A stretch of DNA of 64,000 nt from Salegentibacter sediminis (GTDB lineage Bacteria; Bacteroidota; Bacteroidia; Flavobacteriales; Flavobacteriaceae). The notes under the pieces were generated by a model that was given only the letters and a program-made list of their open reading frames with translations, was not told the origin of the DNA and ran no database searches. Shown here piece by piece: positions 43,732 to 53,630 of the stretch (positions are counted from its first letter, which is position 1; each line of letters begins with the position of its first letter). The translations under genes and the position numbers were made by a program. The stretch is from the NCBI RefSeq assembly GCF_002078605.1, contig NZ_MSJR01000001.1:124001-188000 (forward strand), given 5' to 3'.

Positions 43732-44727
43732 ATGAATAAGATCACAGCTGCTATTACCGCTGTGGGTGCCTACGTGCCCGAAGACGTTTTGACCAACAAA
43801 ATGCTGGAAGAAATGGTCGATACCAATGATGAATGGATAACTTCCAGAACCGGCATCAAAGAGCGCCGAATCCTTAAAGATCCTGATAAAGGAACTTCTT
43901 ACCTTGGCATCCAGGCCGCAAAAAATTTAATTGAAAAATCGAATTTGGATCCTGCTGAAATTGATGTAGTGATACTCGCTACAGCAACTCCAGATATGCC
44001 GGTGGCGGCATCTGCGGTGCACGTCGCAACACAGATTGGGGCAGTGAACGCCTTTGGATACGACCTCCAGGCAGCCTGTTCAGGATTTTTATATGCTATG
44101 TCTACGGCATCAGCTTATATCGAAGCTGGCCGATACAAAAAAGTACTGGTTATAGGAGCCGATAAAATGTCTTCTATAATCGATTATACCGACAGGACTA
44201 CCTGTATTATCTTTGGGGATGGAGCCGGAGCGGTTCTTATGGAACCTAATGACGAAGGATTCGGACTTCAGGATGAGATCCTAAGAAGTGATTCCATAGG
44301 ACGTGCATCTCTAAATATAGAAGCCGGTGGTTCTTTAATGCCACCTACCGAGCAAACCGTTGCCAAAAAACTACATTTTGTAAGGCAGGATGGAAAAACC
44401 GTTTTTAAATTTGCGGTTTCCAATATGGCTGGCGTTAGTGAGCAAATCATGAAACGCAACCACTTAACCAACGACGATGTTGACTGGCTGGTAGCTCACC
44501 AGGCCAATAAGCGTATTGTGGGGGCAACAGCAAATCGCATGAATCTTGAAGATGAAAAGGTTCTTATGAATATTGAACGCTATGGAAATACTACATCGGC
44601 TACTTTGCCTTTGTTACTTAGCGACTACGAGAAAAATTTTAAAAAAGGAGATAATATTATTTTCGCTTCATTTGGAGGAGGTTTCACCTGGGGAGCCACT
44701 TTCCTGAAATGGGCTTATAATTCTTAA
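43732..44727 (+). CDS. fabH: 3-oxoacyl-[ACP] synthase III
   Basis: Starts fatty-acid synthesis by condensing an acyl-CoA with malonyl-ACP. The thiolase-fold catalytic triad is visible: Cys116 in LQAACSGFLYAM, His in VAHQANKRI and Asn in YGNTTSAT. MNKITAAITAVGAYVPED is the natural start; a TTG and an ATG lie up to 9 bp upstream in frame. In Flavobacteriia FabH often prefers branched primers. It is 21 bp upstream of accB and shares the fabH-accB-accC transcript that supplies malonyl-CoA. Confidence 0.96.
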   Translation: MNKITAAITAVGAYVPEDVLTNKMLEEMVDTNDEWITSRTGIKERRILKDPDKGTSYLGIQAAKNLIEKSNLDPAEIDVVILATATPDMPVAASAVHVATQIGAVNAFGYDLQAACSGFLYAMSTASAYIEAGRYKKVLVIGADKMSSIIDYTDRTTCIIFGDGAGAVLMEPNDEGFGLQDEILRSDSIGRASLNIEAGGSLMPPTEQTVAKKLHFVRQDGKTVFKFAVSNMAGVSEQIMKRNHLTNDDVDWLVAHQANKRIVGATANRMNLEDEKVLMNIERYGNTTSATLPLLLSDYEKNFKKGDNIIFASFGGGFTWGATFLKWAYNS

Positions 44728-44748
44728 AAAAACCAACACCCTATCATT

Positions 44749-45252
44749 ATGGATTTAAAAGAAATTCAGAATTTAATCAAGTTTGTAGCCAAGTCTGGCG
44801 CCAGCGAGGTGAAACTGGAAACGGGCGATGTGAAGATCACCATCAAAACAGGCTCAGACGAAAAAGAAACCACCATTGTTCAGCAAGTGCCAATGGGCAA
44901 TCAAATGCCGCAACAAATGCCGGTGCAGCAACAAGCTCCCGCTCCAGCACAGGAGAACGCTCCTGCACCTGCAACCGAAGAGAAAAAGCCTTCAGAAGAA
45001 GACAACTCAAAGTATGTTACTATTAAGTCACCTATTATTGGAACTTTCTACCGCAAACCTTCGCCCGATAAACCAACTTTTGTAGAAGTTGGAGACTCTA
45101 TTAAAGAAGGAGATGTACTGTGCGTTATTGAAGCGATGAAACTCTTTAACGAAATTGAGAGCGAAGTTTCAGGAAAAATAGTGAAGGTCCTTGTTGACGA
45201 TGCTTCTCCCGTAGAGTTCGATCAGCCGTTATTTTTAGTAGATCCATCATAA
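44749..45252 (+). CDS. accB: Biotin carboxyl carrier protein of acetyl-CoA carboxylase
   Basis: 167 aa. An N-terminal helix (MDLKEIQNLIKFV) is followed by a flexible Gln/Pro/Ala-rich linker at about residues 45-85 and a biotinyl domain with Lys131 in the EAMKLFNE motif, which carries biotin between the AccC and AccAD reactions. The thumb segment PTFVEVGDSIKEGD is also present, as in E. coli AccB. It is co-transcribed with fabH upstream and accC 54 bp downstream. Confidence 0.97.
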   Translation: MDLKEIQNLIKFVAKSGASEVKLETGDVKITIKTGSDEKETTIVQQVPMGNQMPQQMPVQQQAPAPAQENAPAPATEEKKPSEEDNSKYVTIKSPIIGTFYRKPSPDKPTFVEVGDSIKEGDVLCVIEAMKLFNEIESEVSGKIVKVLVDDASPVEFDQPLFLVDPS

Positions 45253-45306
45253 ATTACTACCCATTTAGCCTAAGGGAGTTTTCCCAGGGTCAAAAAAACA
45301 ATAGGT

Positions 45307-46656
45307 ATGTTTAAAAAAATATTAATTGCCAACAGGGGCGAAATTGCACTGCGCATCCTTCGTACCTGTAAAGAAATGGGAATTAGCACCGTTGCGGTTT
45401 ATTCTACTGCAGATGCTGAAAGCCTTCACGTAAGGTTTGCCGACGAGGCCGTATGTATTGGCCCTCCGCCGAGTAACCTTTCCTATCTTAAGATATCTAA
45501 TATTATTGCTGCTGCCGAGATCACCAATGCAGATGCTATTCATCCAGGTTATGGATTTTTATCTGAAAATGCTAAGTTCTCCAAGATCTGTGAAGAACAC
45601 GACATTAAATTCATCGGCGCCTCAGCCGATATGATTAGCAAAATGGGAGATAAGGCCACGGCCAAAGCCACTATGAAAGCTGCGGGTGTACCCTGTGTGC
45701 CTGGGTCTGAAGGTATTCTTGAAGACTATGAAGACTGTCTTAAAACAGCAAAAGAAATTGGTTTTCCCGTTATGCTGAAAGCTACTGCCGGTGGTGGTGG
45801 TAAAGGGATGCGTGCCGTTTGGAAAGAAGAAGATTTACAAAACGCCTGGGATTCTGCTCGTCAGGAATCAAGCGCTGCTTTTGGAAACGATGGGATGTAT
45901 ATGGAAAAACTCATTGAAGAGCCACGCCATATCGAGATCCAGATCGTAGGCGACAGCAGTGGAAAAGCCTGTCACCTATCTGAAAGAGATTGTTCGGTAC
46001 AACGCCGTCATCAGAAATTAACCGAAGAAACCCCTTCCCCGTTTATGACCGATAGCCTTCGGAAGAAAATGGGAGAAGCTGCAGTTAAAGCGGCAGAATA
46101 TATAAAATACGAAGGAGCGGGAACTATAGAGTTTTTGGTGGATAAACACCGTAATTTCTACTTTATGGAAATGAACACCCGTATCCAGGTGGAGCACCCT
46201 ATTACAGAACAGGTGATAGATTACGATCTTATCAGGGAGCAAATTCTGGTGGCGTCGGGAGTGCCTATTTCAGGGAAAAATTATTTCCCGCAGCTACATT
46301 CTATTGAATGCCGTATCAATGCTGAAGACCCGTATAACGGCTTCAGGCCTTCCCCAGGGAAGATCACCAATCTCCATGCCCCGGGTGGCCACGGAGTACG
46401 AATCGATACTCACGTTTACAGCGGATATATAATTCCGCCAAATTACGATTCTATGATCGCCAAGCTTATCACCACGGCCCAAACCAGGGAAGAAGCGATA
46501 AGTAAGATGAAAAGAGCTCTTGATGAGTTTGTGATTGAAGGTGTTAAAACCACCATCCCTTTTCACAGGCAGCTAATGGATCATCCCGATTATATTGAAG
46601 GAAATTATACCACCAAGTTCATGGAAGATTTCAAAATGAAACCTATGGAGGAATAA
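45307..46656 (+). CDS. accC: Biotin carboxylase subunit of acetyl-CoA carboxylase
   Basis: 449-aa ATP-grasp enzyme that carboxylates AccB-biotin. [20 protein letters not shown] starts the preATP-grasp domain; GGGGKGMR is the glycine loop, HIEIQIVGD and [12 protein letters not shown] follow, and [11 protein letters not shown] contains the metal- and bicarbonate-binding residues. The C-terminal domain ends in a normal position. It is the last gene of the fabH-accB-accC transcript with a terminator 28 bp later. Confidence 0.97.
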   Translation: MFKKILIANRGEIALRILRTCKEMGISTVAVYSTADAESLHVRFADEAVCIGPPPSNLSYLKISNIIAAAEITNADAIHPGYGFLSENAKFSKICEEHDIKFIGASADMISKMGDKATAKATMKAAGVPCVPGSEGILEDYEDCLKTAKEIGFPVMLKATAGGGGKGMRAVWKEEDLQNAWDSARQESSAAFGNDGMYMEKLIEEPRHIEIQIVGDSSGKACHLSERDCSVQRRHQKLTEETPSPFMTDSLRKKMGEAAVKAAEYIKYEGAGTIEFLVDKHRNFYFMEMNTRIQVEHPITEQVIDYDLIREQILVASGVPISGKNYFPQLHSIECRINAEDPYNGFRPSPGKITNLHAPGGHGVRIDTHVYSGYIIPPNYDSMIAKLITTAQTREEAISKMKRALDEFVIEGVKTTIPFHRQLMDHPDYIEGNYTTKFMEDFKMKPMEE

Positions 46657-46684
46657 GCGGGAATCTTTTCTGCTTAAAGATACG

Positions 46685-46715
46685 ACCCCACAGTTTTTGA
46701 GCTGTGGGGTTTTTT
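46685..46715 (+). terminator. Terminator of fabH-accBC
   Basis: 9-bp stem ACCCCACAG/CTGTGGGGT around an 8-nt loop, then a T run. The same 9-bp stem is used at the mscL terminator. Confidence 0.9.
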
Positions 46716-46811
46716 ATGCTTTATAATGCACTAATCAAGAAGCCGAATTATTTTAAGGCAGCAAGCCTTTATCCAAAACTTTCTGTATTTTCAAAGAAAA
46801 TTAACTGCCTG

Positions 46812-47927
46812 ATGAATTTTTCTTACTGGGAAATCCAAACCTGGTTTTCAGATATTGATTATTGCATAATTGGAAGCGGAATAACCGGCCTCAACTGTGC
46901 CCTCGATCTCAAAAAACGCTTTCCAAAATCCAGGGTTCTCATTCTGGAACGCGGTCTCCTTCCAAATGGGGCAAGTACCAAGAACGCGGGTTTTGCTTGT
47001 TTTGGGAGCCTCTCCGAGATCCTGGACGATCTAAATACCCACTCTGAAAAAGAGGTGGTAGACCTGGTAAAAAAACGGATAAAAGGACTTAAACTTCTAA
47101 GACAAAATCTTGGAGATGCTAAGATAGGTTACAAAGAATATGGAAGCTACGAGCTTTTTGCAAAAAAAGACGAAGCTTTGTTTGAAGAGTGTGTTTCAGA
47201 AATGTCCCGTATTAATTCAATGCTGAAGCCCGTTTTTGGAGAAAAGGTCTTTAGCCAGGAAAAGGATATTTTTAGCTTCAGAAATATTCAGAAAAAACTT
47301 ATTTATAACCAGTTTGAAGGACAGCTGGATACCGGCAAAATGATGGAAGCTCTTTTGCATAAGGTACAATCGGCCGGAATCAAAATCCTTAATAATATTA
47401 GTGTTGAGGATTTTTCAGAAGCAGGGAATTCAGTGAAGATAAAAACAGACCGTCTGGAATTGTCTGCGAAAAAACTTTTAATCGTAACGAATGGTTTTGC
47501 ATCAAGGCTCGGGATTGAGGGGGTGAAACCTGCCCGGGCACAAGTGCTCATCACAAAACCCATTAAAGACCTGGAGATCAAAGGGACTTTTCATTTGGAT
47601 AGAGGTTTTTATTACTTCAGAAATATAAACAACAGGATTTTACTGGGCGGCGGCAGAAACCTTGATCTTAAGGGCGAAGAAACTACCGAAATCGCCCAGA
47701 CCAAACTAATTCAGGATCGCCTGGAGGAACTTCTGAAAACAAGCATTTTGCCGGAAACCAGTTTTGAGATCGACAAACGCTGGAGCGGAATAATGGGAGT
47801 TGGAAGCCAGAAAAAACCAATTCTCAAACAGCTTTCAGAAAACGTTTATTGTGGGGTTCGTTTAGGGGGAATGGGTGTTGCTATTGGCAGTCTTGTAGGA
47901 AAAGAACTTTCAGAACTTATAAAATGA
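46812..47927 (+). CDS. FAD-dependent oxidoreductase, DAO (glycine/D-amino-acid oxidase) family
   Basis: 372 aa. The Rossmann motif DYCIIGSGITGLNCALDL (glycines 21-26) binds FAD; NGASTKNAGFACFGS and FHLDRGFYYFRNINNRILLGGGR belong to the DAO fold. The C-terminal VYCGVRLGGMGVAIGSLVG closes the flavin site. The start at 46812 is preferred because upstream in-frame ATGs would fall in or next to the accC terminator. The substrate is unknown; proline/glycine-type amines are possible. Its stop overlaps the mtgA start (ATGATGA), so the two are translationally coupled. Confidence 0.85.
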   Translation: MNFSYWEIQTWFSDIDYCIIGSGITGLNCALDLKKRFPKSRVLILERGLLPNGASTKNAGFACFGSLSEILDDLNTHSEKEVVDLVKKRIKGLKLLRQNLGDAKIGYKEYGSYELFAKKDEALFEECVSEMSRINSMLKPVFGEKVFSQEKDIFSFRNIQKKLIYNQFEGQLDTGKMMEALLHKVQSAGIKILNNISVEDFSEAGNSVKIKTDRLELSAKKLLIVTNGFASRLGIEGVKPARAQVLITKPIKDLEIKGTFHLDRGFYYFRNINNRILLGGGRNLDLKGEETTEIAQTKLIQDRLEELLKTSILPETSFEIDKRWSGIMGVGSQKKPILKQLSENVYCGVRLGGMGVAIGSLVGKELSELIK

Positions 47928-48607
47928 TGAAAAAAATCTTCAGGTTGATCTGGAAATTTATCGCGGGAATTATTTTGTTTTCAATTCTTACGGTTATACT
48001 TCTTAACTGGCTGCCCGTCAAATTTACACCGCTTATGGGAATTCGCTACCTGGAAAATCCAGAGGAGGAAATACACCATACCTGGGTTCCCCGCGAAGAA
48101 ATATCCTTGCATCTACAGCTTGGGGTGATTGCCAGCGAAGATCAGAATTTTATTAGTCACAACGGCTTCGATTTTGAAGCTATAGAAAAGGCTATAGAGG
48201 AAAACCAGGAAGGGAAACGTGTGAGAGGAGCCAGTACCATATCTCAGCAAACCGCCAAAAACGTATTTCTGTGGCCGGGTAGAAACTGGATTCGGAAGGG
48301 CTTAGAGGTTTATTTTACTTTTTTAATAGAGACTTTTTGGAGTAAGGAACGTATTTTAGAAGTATATCTCAATAGCATTGAAATGGGTCCCGGTATATAT
48401 GGGGCCAATGCGGCCGCACAATACTGGTTTAATAAGCCCGCCTCAGAATTAACACCTTCTGAAGCTGCTGCTATTGCGGCAATTTTACCTAACCCGCGGG
48501 AGTATAAGGCCAATCCTGCCAGCAACTATATTGAAGGTCGAAAGAGCTGGATAGTTAAACAAATGAAGAATTACGGCAAATTCAGTTTTGAAAAAAGAGA
48601 AGAATGA
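47924..48607 (+). CDS. mtgA: Monofunctional peptidoglycan glycosyltransferase
   Basis: GT51 enzyme that polymerises lipid II glycan strands without a transpeptidase domain. There is one N-terminal transmembrane helix (about residues 8-28), then the GT51 motifs ASEDQNFISHNGFDFEAI with the catalytic Glu, RGASTISQQTAKNVFLW, and ERILEVYLNSIEMGPGIYG. Length is about 227 aa; the start may be the ATG at 47924 or the next one at 47927. It is coupled to the FAD oxidoreductase gene upstream and to the GreA/B-like gene downstream (ATGA overlap). It is biosynthetic, unlike the murein-degrading locus earlier in the window. Confidence 0.94.
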   Translation: MMKKIFRLIWKFIAGIILFSILTVILLNWLPVKFTPLMGIRYLENPEEEIHHTWVPREEISLHLQLGVIASEDQNFISHNGFDFEAIEKAIEENQEGKRVRGASTISQQTAKNVFLWPGRNWIRKGLEVYFTFLIETFWSKERILEVYLNSIEMGPGIYGANAAAQYWFNKPASELTPSEAAAIAAILPNPREYKANPASNYIEGRKSWIVKQMKNYGKFSFEKREE

Positions 48608-49053
48608 GCGAATTGAAAAAGGAATTGATACAAGAGGCTGGTTCTTATGTAGAAGAACGCTTACAGCGAATTCATGCGGCCATTGATGACCTGAAGGCTG
48701 CGCTTAAACTGGAGACCAAATGCTCTATGGGCGATAAATATGAAACCGGCCGGGCAATGCTACATCTTGAATTTGAAAAATTGTCGGGGCAGTTGGAACA
48801 ATATGGAAAACTTAAAAAAACTCTGAATTCTATTCCGGCCAAAGCCCAGGAAAAAGTTGGTTTTGGAAGCCTGGTGAAAACCAGTGGAGCCAATTATTTT
48901 ATCGCTATTCCGGCTGGGGAGTTAAAGACGAATTCGGGAAAATTTTATGCCGTGGGTGCCAATTCTCCGGTGGCGATTGCCCTGAAAGATAAAAGAGCCG
49001 GGGAAGATTTCACCCTTAATGGACAAACTCACACAATTCTAAGCGTAGAATAG
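48604..49053 (+). CDS. GreA/GreB C-terminal-domain-like protein
   Basis: 149 aa. An N-terminal helical hairpin (about residues 1-75, with LRRI-type leucine spacing) is followed by a domain resembling the FKBP-like C-terminus of Gre factors (GFGSLVKTSGANYFIAIPAG, then GANSPVAIALKDKRAGEDF). Gre proteins bind RNA polymerase and stimulate transcript cleavage. The acidic coiled-coil tip of true GreA/B is not clear, so RNA cleavage activity is doubtful. Homologues in Flavobacteriia are often mislabelled 3-oxoacyl-ACP synthase. It overlaps the mtgA stop by 4 bp and ends flush with the converging ABC ATPase gene. Confidence 0.7.
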   Translation: MSELKKELIQEAGSYVEERLQRIHAAIDDLKAALKLETKCSMGDKYETGRAMLHLEFEKLSGQLEQYGKLKKTLNSIPAKAQEKVGFGSLVKTSGANYFIAIPAGELKTNSGKFYAVGANSPVAIALKDKRAGEDFTLNGQTHTILSVE

Positions 49054-50019
49054 TTATTTGCGGGCATCAATGAGCCTGGAAGAAACATTTATTCCCGTTA
49101 TAGTACCTAATTTTAAGGCCGACGGATTTTCTATAAAGATTTCCTGTCCTTTTAGCCTGGCCTTTATCAAATAATGCTGCCCACGGAAAAAATTTTCTTT
49201 TACCTCTACCTTTATATCTGATTTTTTTGAAAAACTAATTTCGTGTGGATACACCAGAATTTTTTTTCGGCTCTTTTCTTCCGGGATTAGGTTTTTAAGC
49301 ATGATCTCGTTTATTTCTCCAAAAAGTGATGCCACATACTTATTAGGTGGATTCTGGTAGAGTTCTTCTGGTGTGCCTTCAGCGTGAATTTTGGCGTTTT
49401 TCAACACTATTGTCTTATCGGCAAAGGAAAGTGCATCAGTGCTATCGTGGGTGGCTACAATACAGGTAATGTTTTTTTCTGCCAGATAGGAAAACAGTTG
49501 GCGCCTCAGGTTATTTTTTCTGAAATGATCGATATGGCTAAAAGGTTCATCAAGCAAAAGTAATTCGGGTTCATTTGCCAGTGCTCTGGCCAGGGCAACC
49601 CGTTGTTGCTGACCCCCGCTTAGGTGTTTTGCTTTTTCATTGGCAAGCTCGGTCATTTCCACCACTTCCATTAATTCCCTAACCCGCTGTTTCTTCTTTC
49701 GCGGATACATATTGCTGAGGTGTTTTCCTATATTTTCAGCAACAGTCAAGGGAGGCATCAGGTCAAAATCCTGGGCTAGATATTTTATAAAAGCTTCTCC
49801 CGGCACGATATTAAATTGAGGCCCAAGTAATTCCTTATTATCCCACAAAATTTTTCCATCGGTATGCAGCAGGCCATAGATAAGTTTTAGCAGAGTGCTT
49901 TTCCCGCAACCGCTTTCTCCAATTACCGAGAGGTTTTTACCCTTTTCCAGACTGAAGTTGACATTCTTCAATATTGGCTTTTCAAGGTAAGCGAATGAAA
50001 CGTTCTTTAATTTCAGCAT
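49054..50019 (-). CDS. ABC transporter ATP-binding protein
   Basis: 321 aa cytosolic ATPase. Walker A GESGCGKST is near residue 34, the Q-loop is at YLAQDFDLMPP, the signature is HLSGGQQQRVALARAL, Walker B is LLLLDEPFSHID and the switch His is in VATHDSTD. About 110 C-terminal residues form a small beta-rich domain similar to the TOBE extension of polyamine/iron/sulfate ATPases (PotA/FbpC group). No permease gene is adjacent, so it is an orphan subunit here. It abuts the Gre-like gene without a gap on the opposite strand. Confidence 0.88.
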   Translation of the reverse strand: MLKLKNVSFAYLEKPILKNVNFSLEKGKNLSVIGESGCGKSTLLKLIYGLLHTDGKILWDNKELLGPQFNIVPGEAFIKYLAQDFDLMPPLTVAENIGKHLSNMYPRKKKQRVRELMEVVEMTELANEKAKHLSGGQQQRVALARALANEPELLLLDEPFSHIDHFRKNNLRRQLFSYLAEKNITCIVATHDSTDALSFADKTIVLKNAKIHAEGTPEELYQNPPNKYVASLFGEINEIMLKNLIPEEKSRKKILVYPHEISFSKKSDIKVEVKENFFRGQHYLIKARLKGQEIFIENPSALKLGTITGINVSSRLIDARK

Positions 50020-50201
50020 AACATCTTAAATTCTTGTTTAGAAAATGATAATTAGAAATGCGCTGGAATTACATTCATTATCTTTTCTGAAGGTAAAACT
50101 AATTAAGCTTATAGAGTTTTCTGCAGGAAAATATGGAAAAAATTATTGTTTATGAGCTTCATCGAGCTTTTGGTGAAAACTAGTAGAAAATAAAAACCGC
50201 T

Positions 50202-50236
50202 GGCATTATTAGTGCCAGCGGTTTTTATAAAATAAG
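50202..50236 (-). terminator. Terminator of prolyl oligopeptidase gene
   Basis: A perfect 14-bp stem (50202-50215 with 50223-50236) around a 7-nt loop. On the minus strand the U-rich end follows the stem, fitting the gene that stops at 50246. Confidence 0.9.
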
Positions 50237-50245
50237 GCTTTTCGA

Positions 50246-52399
50246 TTAGTCTTTTTCCTTTTCTATTGCATTTGGCAAAGCCTCAAAGCCCATATTATAA
50301 AGGGTAAACCCAAAAACATCGGCATATTCCTCTATGATCATTTGAGTTGGTTTTCCAGCACCGTGACCGGCTTTGGTCTCAATTCTTATTAAAGTTGGAT
50401 TATCCCCGGCTTGTTTCTCCTGTAATTCTGCAGCAAACTTAAAGGAATGTGCAGGCACTACGCGGTCGTCATGATCTCCTGTGGTTACCAGGGTAGCCGG
50501 ATATTCTACTCCTTCTTTTACATTGTGTACGGGAGAATACTCATAAAGATATTTAAACATTTCTTCGCTATCTTCAGAAGTCCCGTAATCATAGGCCCAA
50601 CCTGCACCGGCAGTAAAAGTGTGGTACCGCAGCATATCCATAACCCCTACGGCGGGCAAGGCTACTTTCATAAGCTCAGGTCTTTGGGTCATCGTGGCTC
50701 CCACCAGAAGACCTCCATTTGAAGCCCCCCTTACCGCAAGATAATCGCTGGAAGTATAATTTTCTTCAATAAGGTATTCCGCTGCAGCGATAAAGTCGTC
50801 AAAAACGTTTTGTTTTTTAAGTTTAATGCCGGCATCGTGCCACTCTTTTCCATATTCGCCACCTCCTCTAAGGTTTGGAACAGCATAAATGCCGCCCTGC
50901 TCAAGCCAAACTGCATTTGCCGTACTAAAAGAAGGTGTTAAACTAATATTGAAACCTCCATAACCATAAAGCATTGTTGGGTTCTTACCGTCAAGTTTAA
51001 GACCCTTTTTGTGAGTGATAATCATAGGAACTTTTGTGCCATCTTTAGAAGTATAGAACACCTGCTTGCTTTCAAAATCTTCAGGGTTGAATTTGATCGC
51101 GGGTTTGTTATAAACCTCAGAAGTACCCTGCTCGATATCAAATTTATAAATAGTACCCGGGGTAACGTAATTGGTGAAAGAATAGTAAAGTTCTTTCTCT
51201 TCTTTTTTGGCGCCAAAGCCACCGGCCGAGCCTATTCCGGGAAGTTCGATCTCTCTTACCAGCTCGCCGTTGTAGTCATATTGTTTTACCTGGGAAATAG
51301 CATCAACCATATATTCGGTAAAGATATAGCCACCTCCGGTAGAGGGACTAAGCACATTTTCGGTTTCCGGGATAAGATCTTTCCAGTTTTCAGGAGTTGG
51401 ATTAGCCGCGTCTACAGTAACAATTCGTTTATTAGGAGCATCGAGATTTGTAACTATTAAAAGCTTGCTACCCTCGTTATCCATCACATAGGTATCGGTT
51501 TCTTCGTGGTCTAAAATAGTGACCAGTTCAGGATTATCCTGCTGAAGGTCCATCATATAGAGTTTTCCTCCGGAAGTTGAATTATTTGCTGAAATGAACA
51601 AATAGCGATTATCTTCTGAAACGCTACCTCTTACATACCGATGTTTCTGTTCTTCAGTATCACCAAAGATCACTTTGTCTTCTTCCTGAGAAGTTCCTAA
51701 TTTATGGTAAAATAGTCGGTGCTGATCGGTTTTTGCGGAAAGCTCACTACCCTCGGGTTTTTCATAACTGGAATAATAGAAACCATCGTTTTCTTTCCAG
51801 GAGATCCCGCTGAATTTTACATCTCTCAAGGTGTCTTCTACAACTTCTTTGTTTTCAGTATCTATAATAATAATTTTTCTCCAGTCGCTTCCACCTTCAG
51901 AAATGGCATAGGCGGCTTTTTTACCATTCTCTGAAAAACTTAGCCCAGCAAGCGAAGTTGTGCCATCTTTACTGAATTTATTAGGGTCTAAAAAGATCTC
52001 AGCCTCCCCATCTTCTTTCTTTTTACGGTAAACCACGTATTGATTCTGTAGCCCATCGTTTTTCGAGAAATAAATATAATCGCCTTCTTTTCTAGGGGCG
52101 CTTATTTTCTCATAATTCCAGATTTCTGTAAGTCTTTCTTCGAGGTCTTTCCGAAATGGAATTTTTTTAAGATAACCGAATGTTACTTCATTTTGGGCTT
52201 TCACCCATTCTTCGGTTTCTTCGCTGCGGTCGTCCTCCAGCCAGCGATAAGGATCTTTTACTTCGGTGCCAAAATAATTTGTTACCGTATCTACTTTTTT
52301 AGTTTCAGGATAATTCAAACTGATTTCGTTTTCGGTTTTAGAATCGGTGCAGGAAGCCAGGACGGCGAGTGCAAAAATTCCGGAGAATGTTTTTTTCAT
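50246..52399 (-). CDS. Prolyl oligopeptidase family serine peptidase (S9), lipoprotein
   Basis: 717 aa with a lipoprotein signal ([11 protein letters not shown]), so exported and anchored. The N-terminal seven-bladed propeller is at about residues 90-440. The alpha/beta-hydrolase domain has the nucleophile in RGASNGGLL, Asp in [11 protein letters not shown] and His in KAGHGAGKP. It cleaves short peptides after proline, feeding peptide nutrition. Length and motifs are those of classic PREP. It is transcribed alone: its own terminator follows and the asd terminator precedes it. Confidence 0.95.
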   Translation of the reverse strand: MKKTFSGIFALAVLASCTDSKTENEISLNYPETKKVDTVTNYFGTEVKDPYRWLEDDRSEETEEWVKAQNEVTFGYLKKIPFRKDLEERLTEIWNYEKISAPRKEGDYIYFSKNDGLQNQYVVYRKKKEDGEAEIFLDPNKFSKDGTTSLAGLSFSENGKKAAYAISEGGSDWRKIIIIDTENKEVVEDTLRDVKFSGISWKENDGFYYSSYEKPEGSELSAKTDQHRLFYHKLGTSQEEDKVIFGDTEEQKHRYVRGSVSEDNRYLFISANNSTSGGKLYMMDLQQDNPELVTILDHEETDTYVMDNEGSKLLIVTNLDAPNKRIVTVDAANPTPENWKDLIPETENVLSPSTGGGYIFTEYMVDAISQVKQYDYNGELVREIELPGIGSAGGFGAKKEEKELYYSFTNYVTPGTIYKFDIEQGTSEVYNKPAIKFNPEDFESKQVFYTSKDGTKVPMIITHKKGLKLDGKNPTMLYGYGGFNISLTPSFSTANAVWLEQGGIYAVPNLRGGGEYGKEWHDAGIKLKKQNVFDDFIAAAEYLIEENYTSSDYLAVRGASNGGLLVGATMTQRPELMKVALPAVGVMDMLRYHTFTAGAGWAYDYGTSEDSEEMFKYLYEYSPVHNVKEGVEYPATLVTTGDHDDRVVPAHSFKFAAELQEKQAGDNPTLIRIETKAGHGAGKPTQMIIEEYADVFGFTLYNMGFEALPNAIEKEKD

Positions 52400-52432
52400 A
52401 AATTATGTTTTGATGCATAAAGTTAGTACTAA

Positions 52433-52467
52433 AAAATGCCTGTAAGTTACAATTTTACAGGCATTTT
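52433..52467 (-). terminator. Terminator of asd
   Basis: A perfect 13-bp stem AAAATGCCTGTAA/TTACAGGCATTTT around a 9-nt loop; the A run at 52431 becomes the U tail on the minus strand, after the asd stop at 52490. Confidence 0.9.
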
Positions 52468-52489
52468 ATTGTTGAACGGAAGCTATGGC

Positions 52490-53479
52490 TTAAACCAATT
52501 TATTTGCGATCAAATATTCAGCTATCTGGATGGTATTTGTAGCGGCACCTTTTCTAAGGTTGTCGGCAACCACCCACATATTTAAACTTTTAGGCTGGGA
52601 ATAGTCCCTGCGAATTCTTCCTACAAAAACATCGTCTTTCCCTTCAGCATAAATTGGCATAGGATAGGTGTTGGTAACAGGGTTGTCCTGTACGCTTACG
52701 CCTGGAAACTCACTCAGGATTTTTCTAACTTCAGCCTCATCAAAGTCATTCTCAAATTCAATATTCACAGATTCTGAATGCCCGCCCACTACCGGGATCC
52801 TAATCGCGGTAGCGCTAACCAATACCGAATCGTCTCCCAGGATCTTCTTGGTTTCTTTAGTGAGTTTCATCTCCTCTTTGGTGTATCCGTTTTCCTCAAA
52901 CACGTCGCAATGGGGTAAGGCGTTTTTATGAATAGGATAAGGATAGGCCATTTCGCCTTTTTCATCTCTGTATTCATTTTCCAGTTGCTCTACAGCCTTT
53001 ACGCCTGTTCCGGTGATTGACTGGTAGGTAGAAACAATTACCCGTTTAATTTTGAAAGCATCATGCAGCGGTTTTAAAGCCATAAGTAGCTGGATGGTAG
53101 AGCAGTTAGGATTGGCGATAATCTTGTCTTCTTTCGTTAATTCCGAAGCGTTTATTTCGGGAATTACCAGTTTTTTGGTTTCATCCATTCTCCAGGCCGA
53201 AGAATTGTCTACTACGGTCGTCCCATTTTCGGCAAATTTTGGAGCCCATTCCAGAGAAGTTTCTCCCCCGGCAGAGAACAAAGCGATATCGGGCTTAATA
53301 TCTACCGCCTCCTGTAAGCCAATAACCTCGTAATCTTTCCCCTGAAATTCGATCTTTTTCCCAATAGATCGTTCTGATGCCACCGGATATAATTCGGTTA
53401 CCGGGAAATTTCTTTCTGCTAAAACCTGTAACATTACCTGGCCTACCATTCCGGTAGCGCCTACCACTGCTATTCTCAT
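52490..53479 (-). CDS. asd: Aspartate-semialdehyde dehydrogenase
   Basis: NADPH-dependent enzyme reducing aspartyl phosphate to the semialdehyde for Lys, Thr, Met and diaminopimelate synthesis. MRIAVVGATGMVGQVMLQVL is the start with the nucleotide loop; the longer in-frame extension is not conserved. The catalytic cysteine is in NPNCSTIQLL and His in VVGGHSESVN. The 329 aa length is normal. A -7 box TAAATTTG (minus strand, 53541-53548) lies about 60 bp upstream, and the short leader has two hairpins. Confidence 0.96.
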   Translation of the reverse strand: MRIAVVGATGMVGQVMLQVLAERNFPVTELYPVASERSIGKKIEFQGKDYEVIGLQEAVDIKPDIALFSAGGETSLEWAPKFAENGTTVVDNSSAWRMDETKKLVIPEINASELTKEDKIIANPNCSTIQLLMALKPLHDAFKIKRVIVSTYQSITGTGVKAVEQLENEYRDEKGEMAYPYPIHKNALPHCDVFEENGYTKEEMKLTKETKKILGDDSVLVSATAIRIPVVGGHSESVNIEFENDFDEAEVRKILSEFPGVSVQDNPVTNTYPMPIYAEGKDDVFVGRIRRDYSQPKSLNMWVVADNLRKGAATNTIQIAEYLIANKLV

Positions 53480-53496
53480 AATAAATATTTTAGTCA

Positions 53497-53529
53497 TTTC
53501 CGTGAAGACGGAAAACATTTAAATGTTTT
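53497..53529 (-). promoter_or_regulatory. Structured leader of asd with two hairpins
   Basis: TTTCCGT-GAAG-ACGGAAA at 53497-53514 and the 18-bp perfect palindrome AAAACATTTAAATGTTTT at 53512-53529. They fill most of the predicted 55-nt leader between the -7 box and the ATG at 53479. Could be an operator or an RNA switch; a lysine riboswitch is not recognisable. Confidence 0.4.
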
Positions 53530-53540
53530 TAAACAAGCCG

Positions 53541-53548
53541 CAAATTTA
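53541..53548 (-). promoter_or_regulatory. Promoter -7 box of asd
   Basis: The minus strand reads TAAATTTG, an exact TAnnTTTG, placed about 60 bp before the asd ATG. Confidence 0.5.
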
Positions 53549-53630
53549 TTGTACGAGGTTTAACTTACCCAGTCTCCGGTCTTAAAAATGGTAAGAATTA
53601 TAGTTTTTGAACCAATTCCCCTTTTTGGTT

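Noticed and set aside
46704-46811. N-terminal extension of the FAD oxidoreductase from the ATG at 46716 or earlier
   Set aside because: The segment starts in or next to the accC terminator and has no similarity to DAO proteins; the Rossmann fold starts at the expected distance from 46812.
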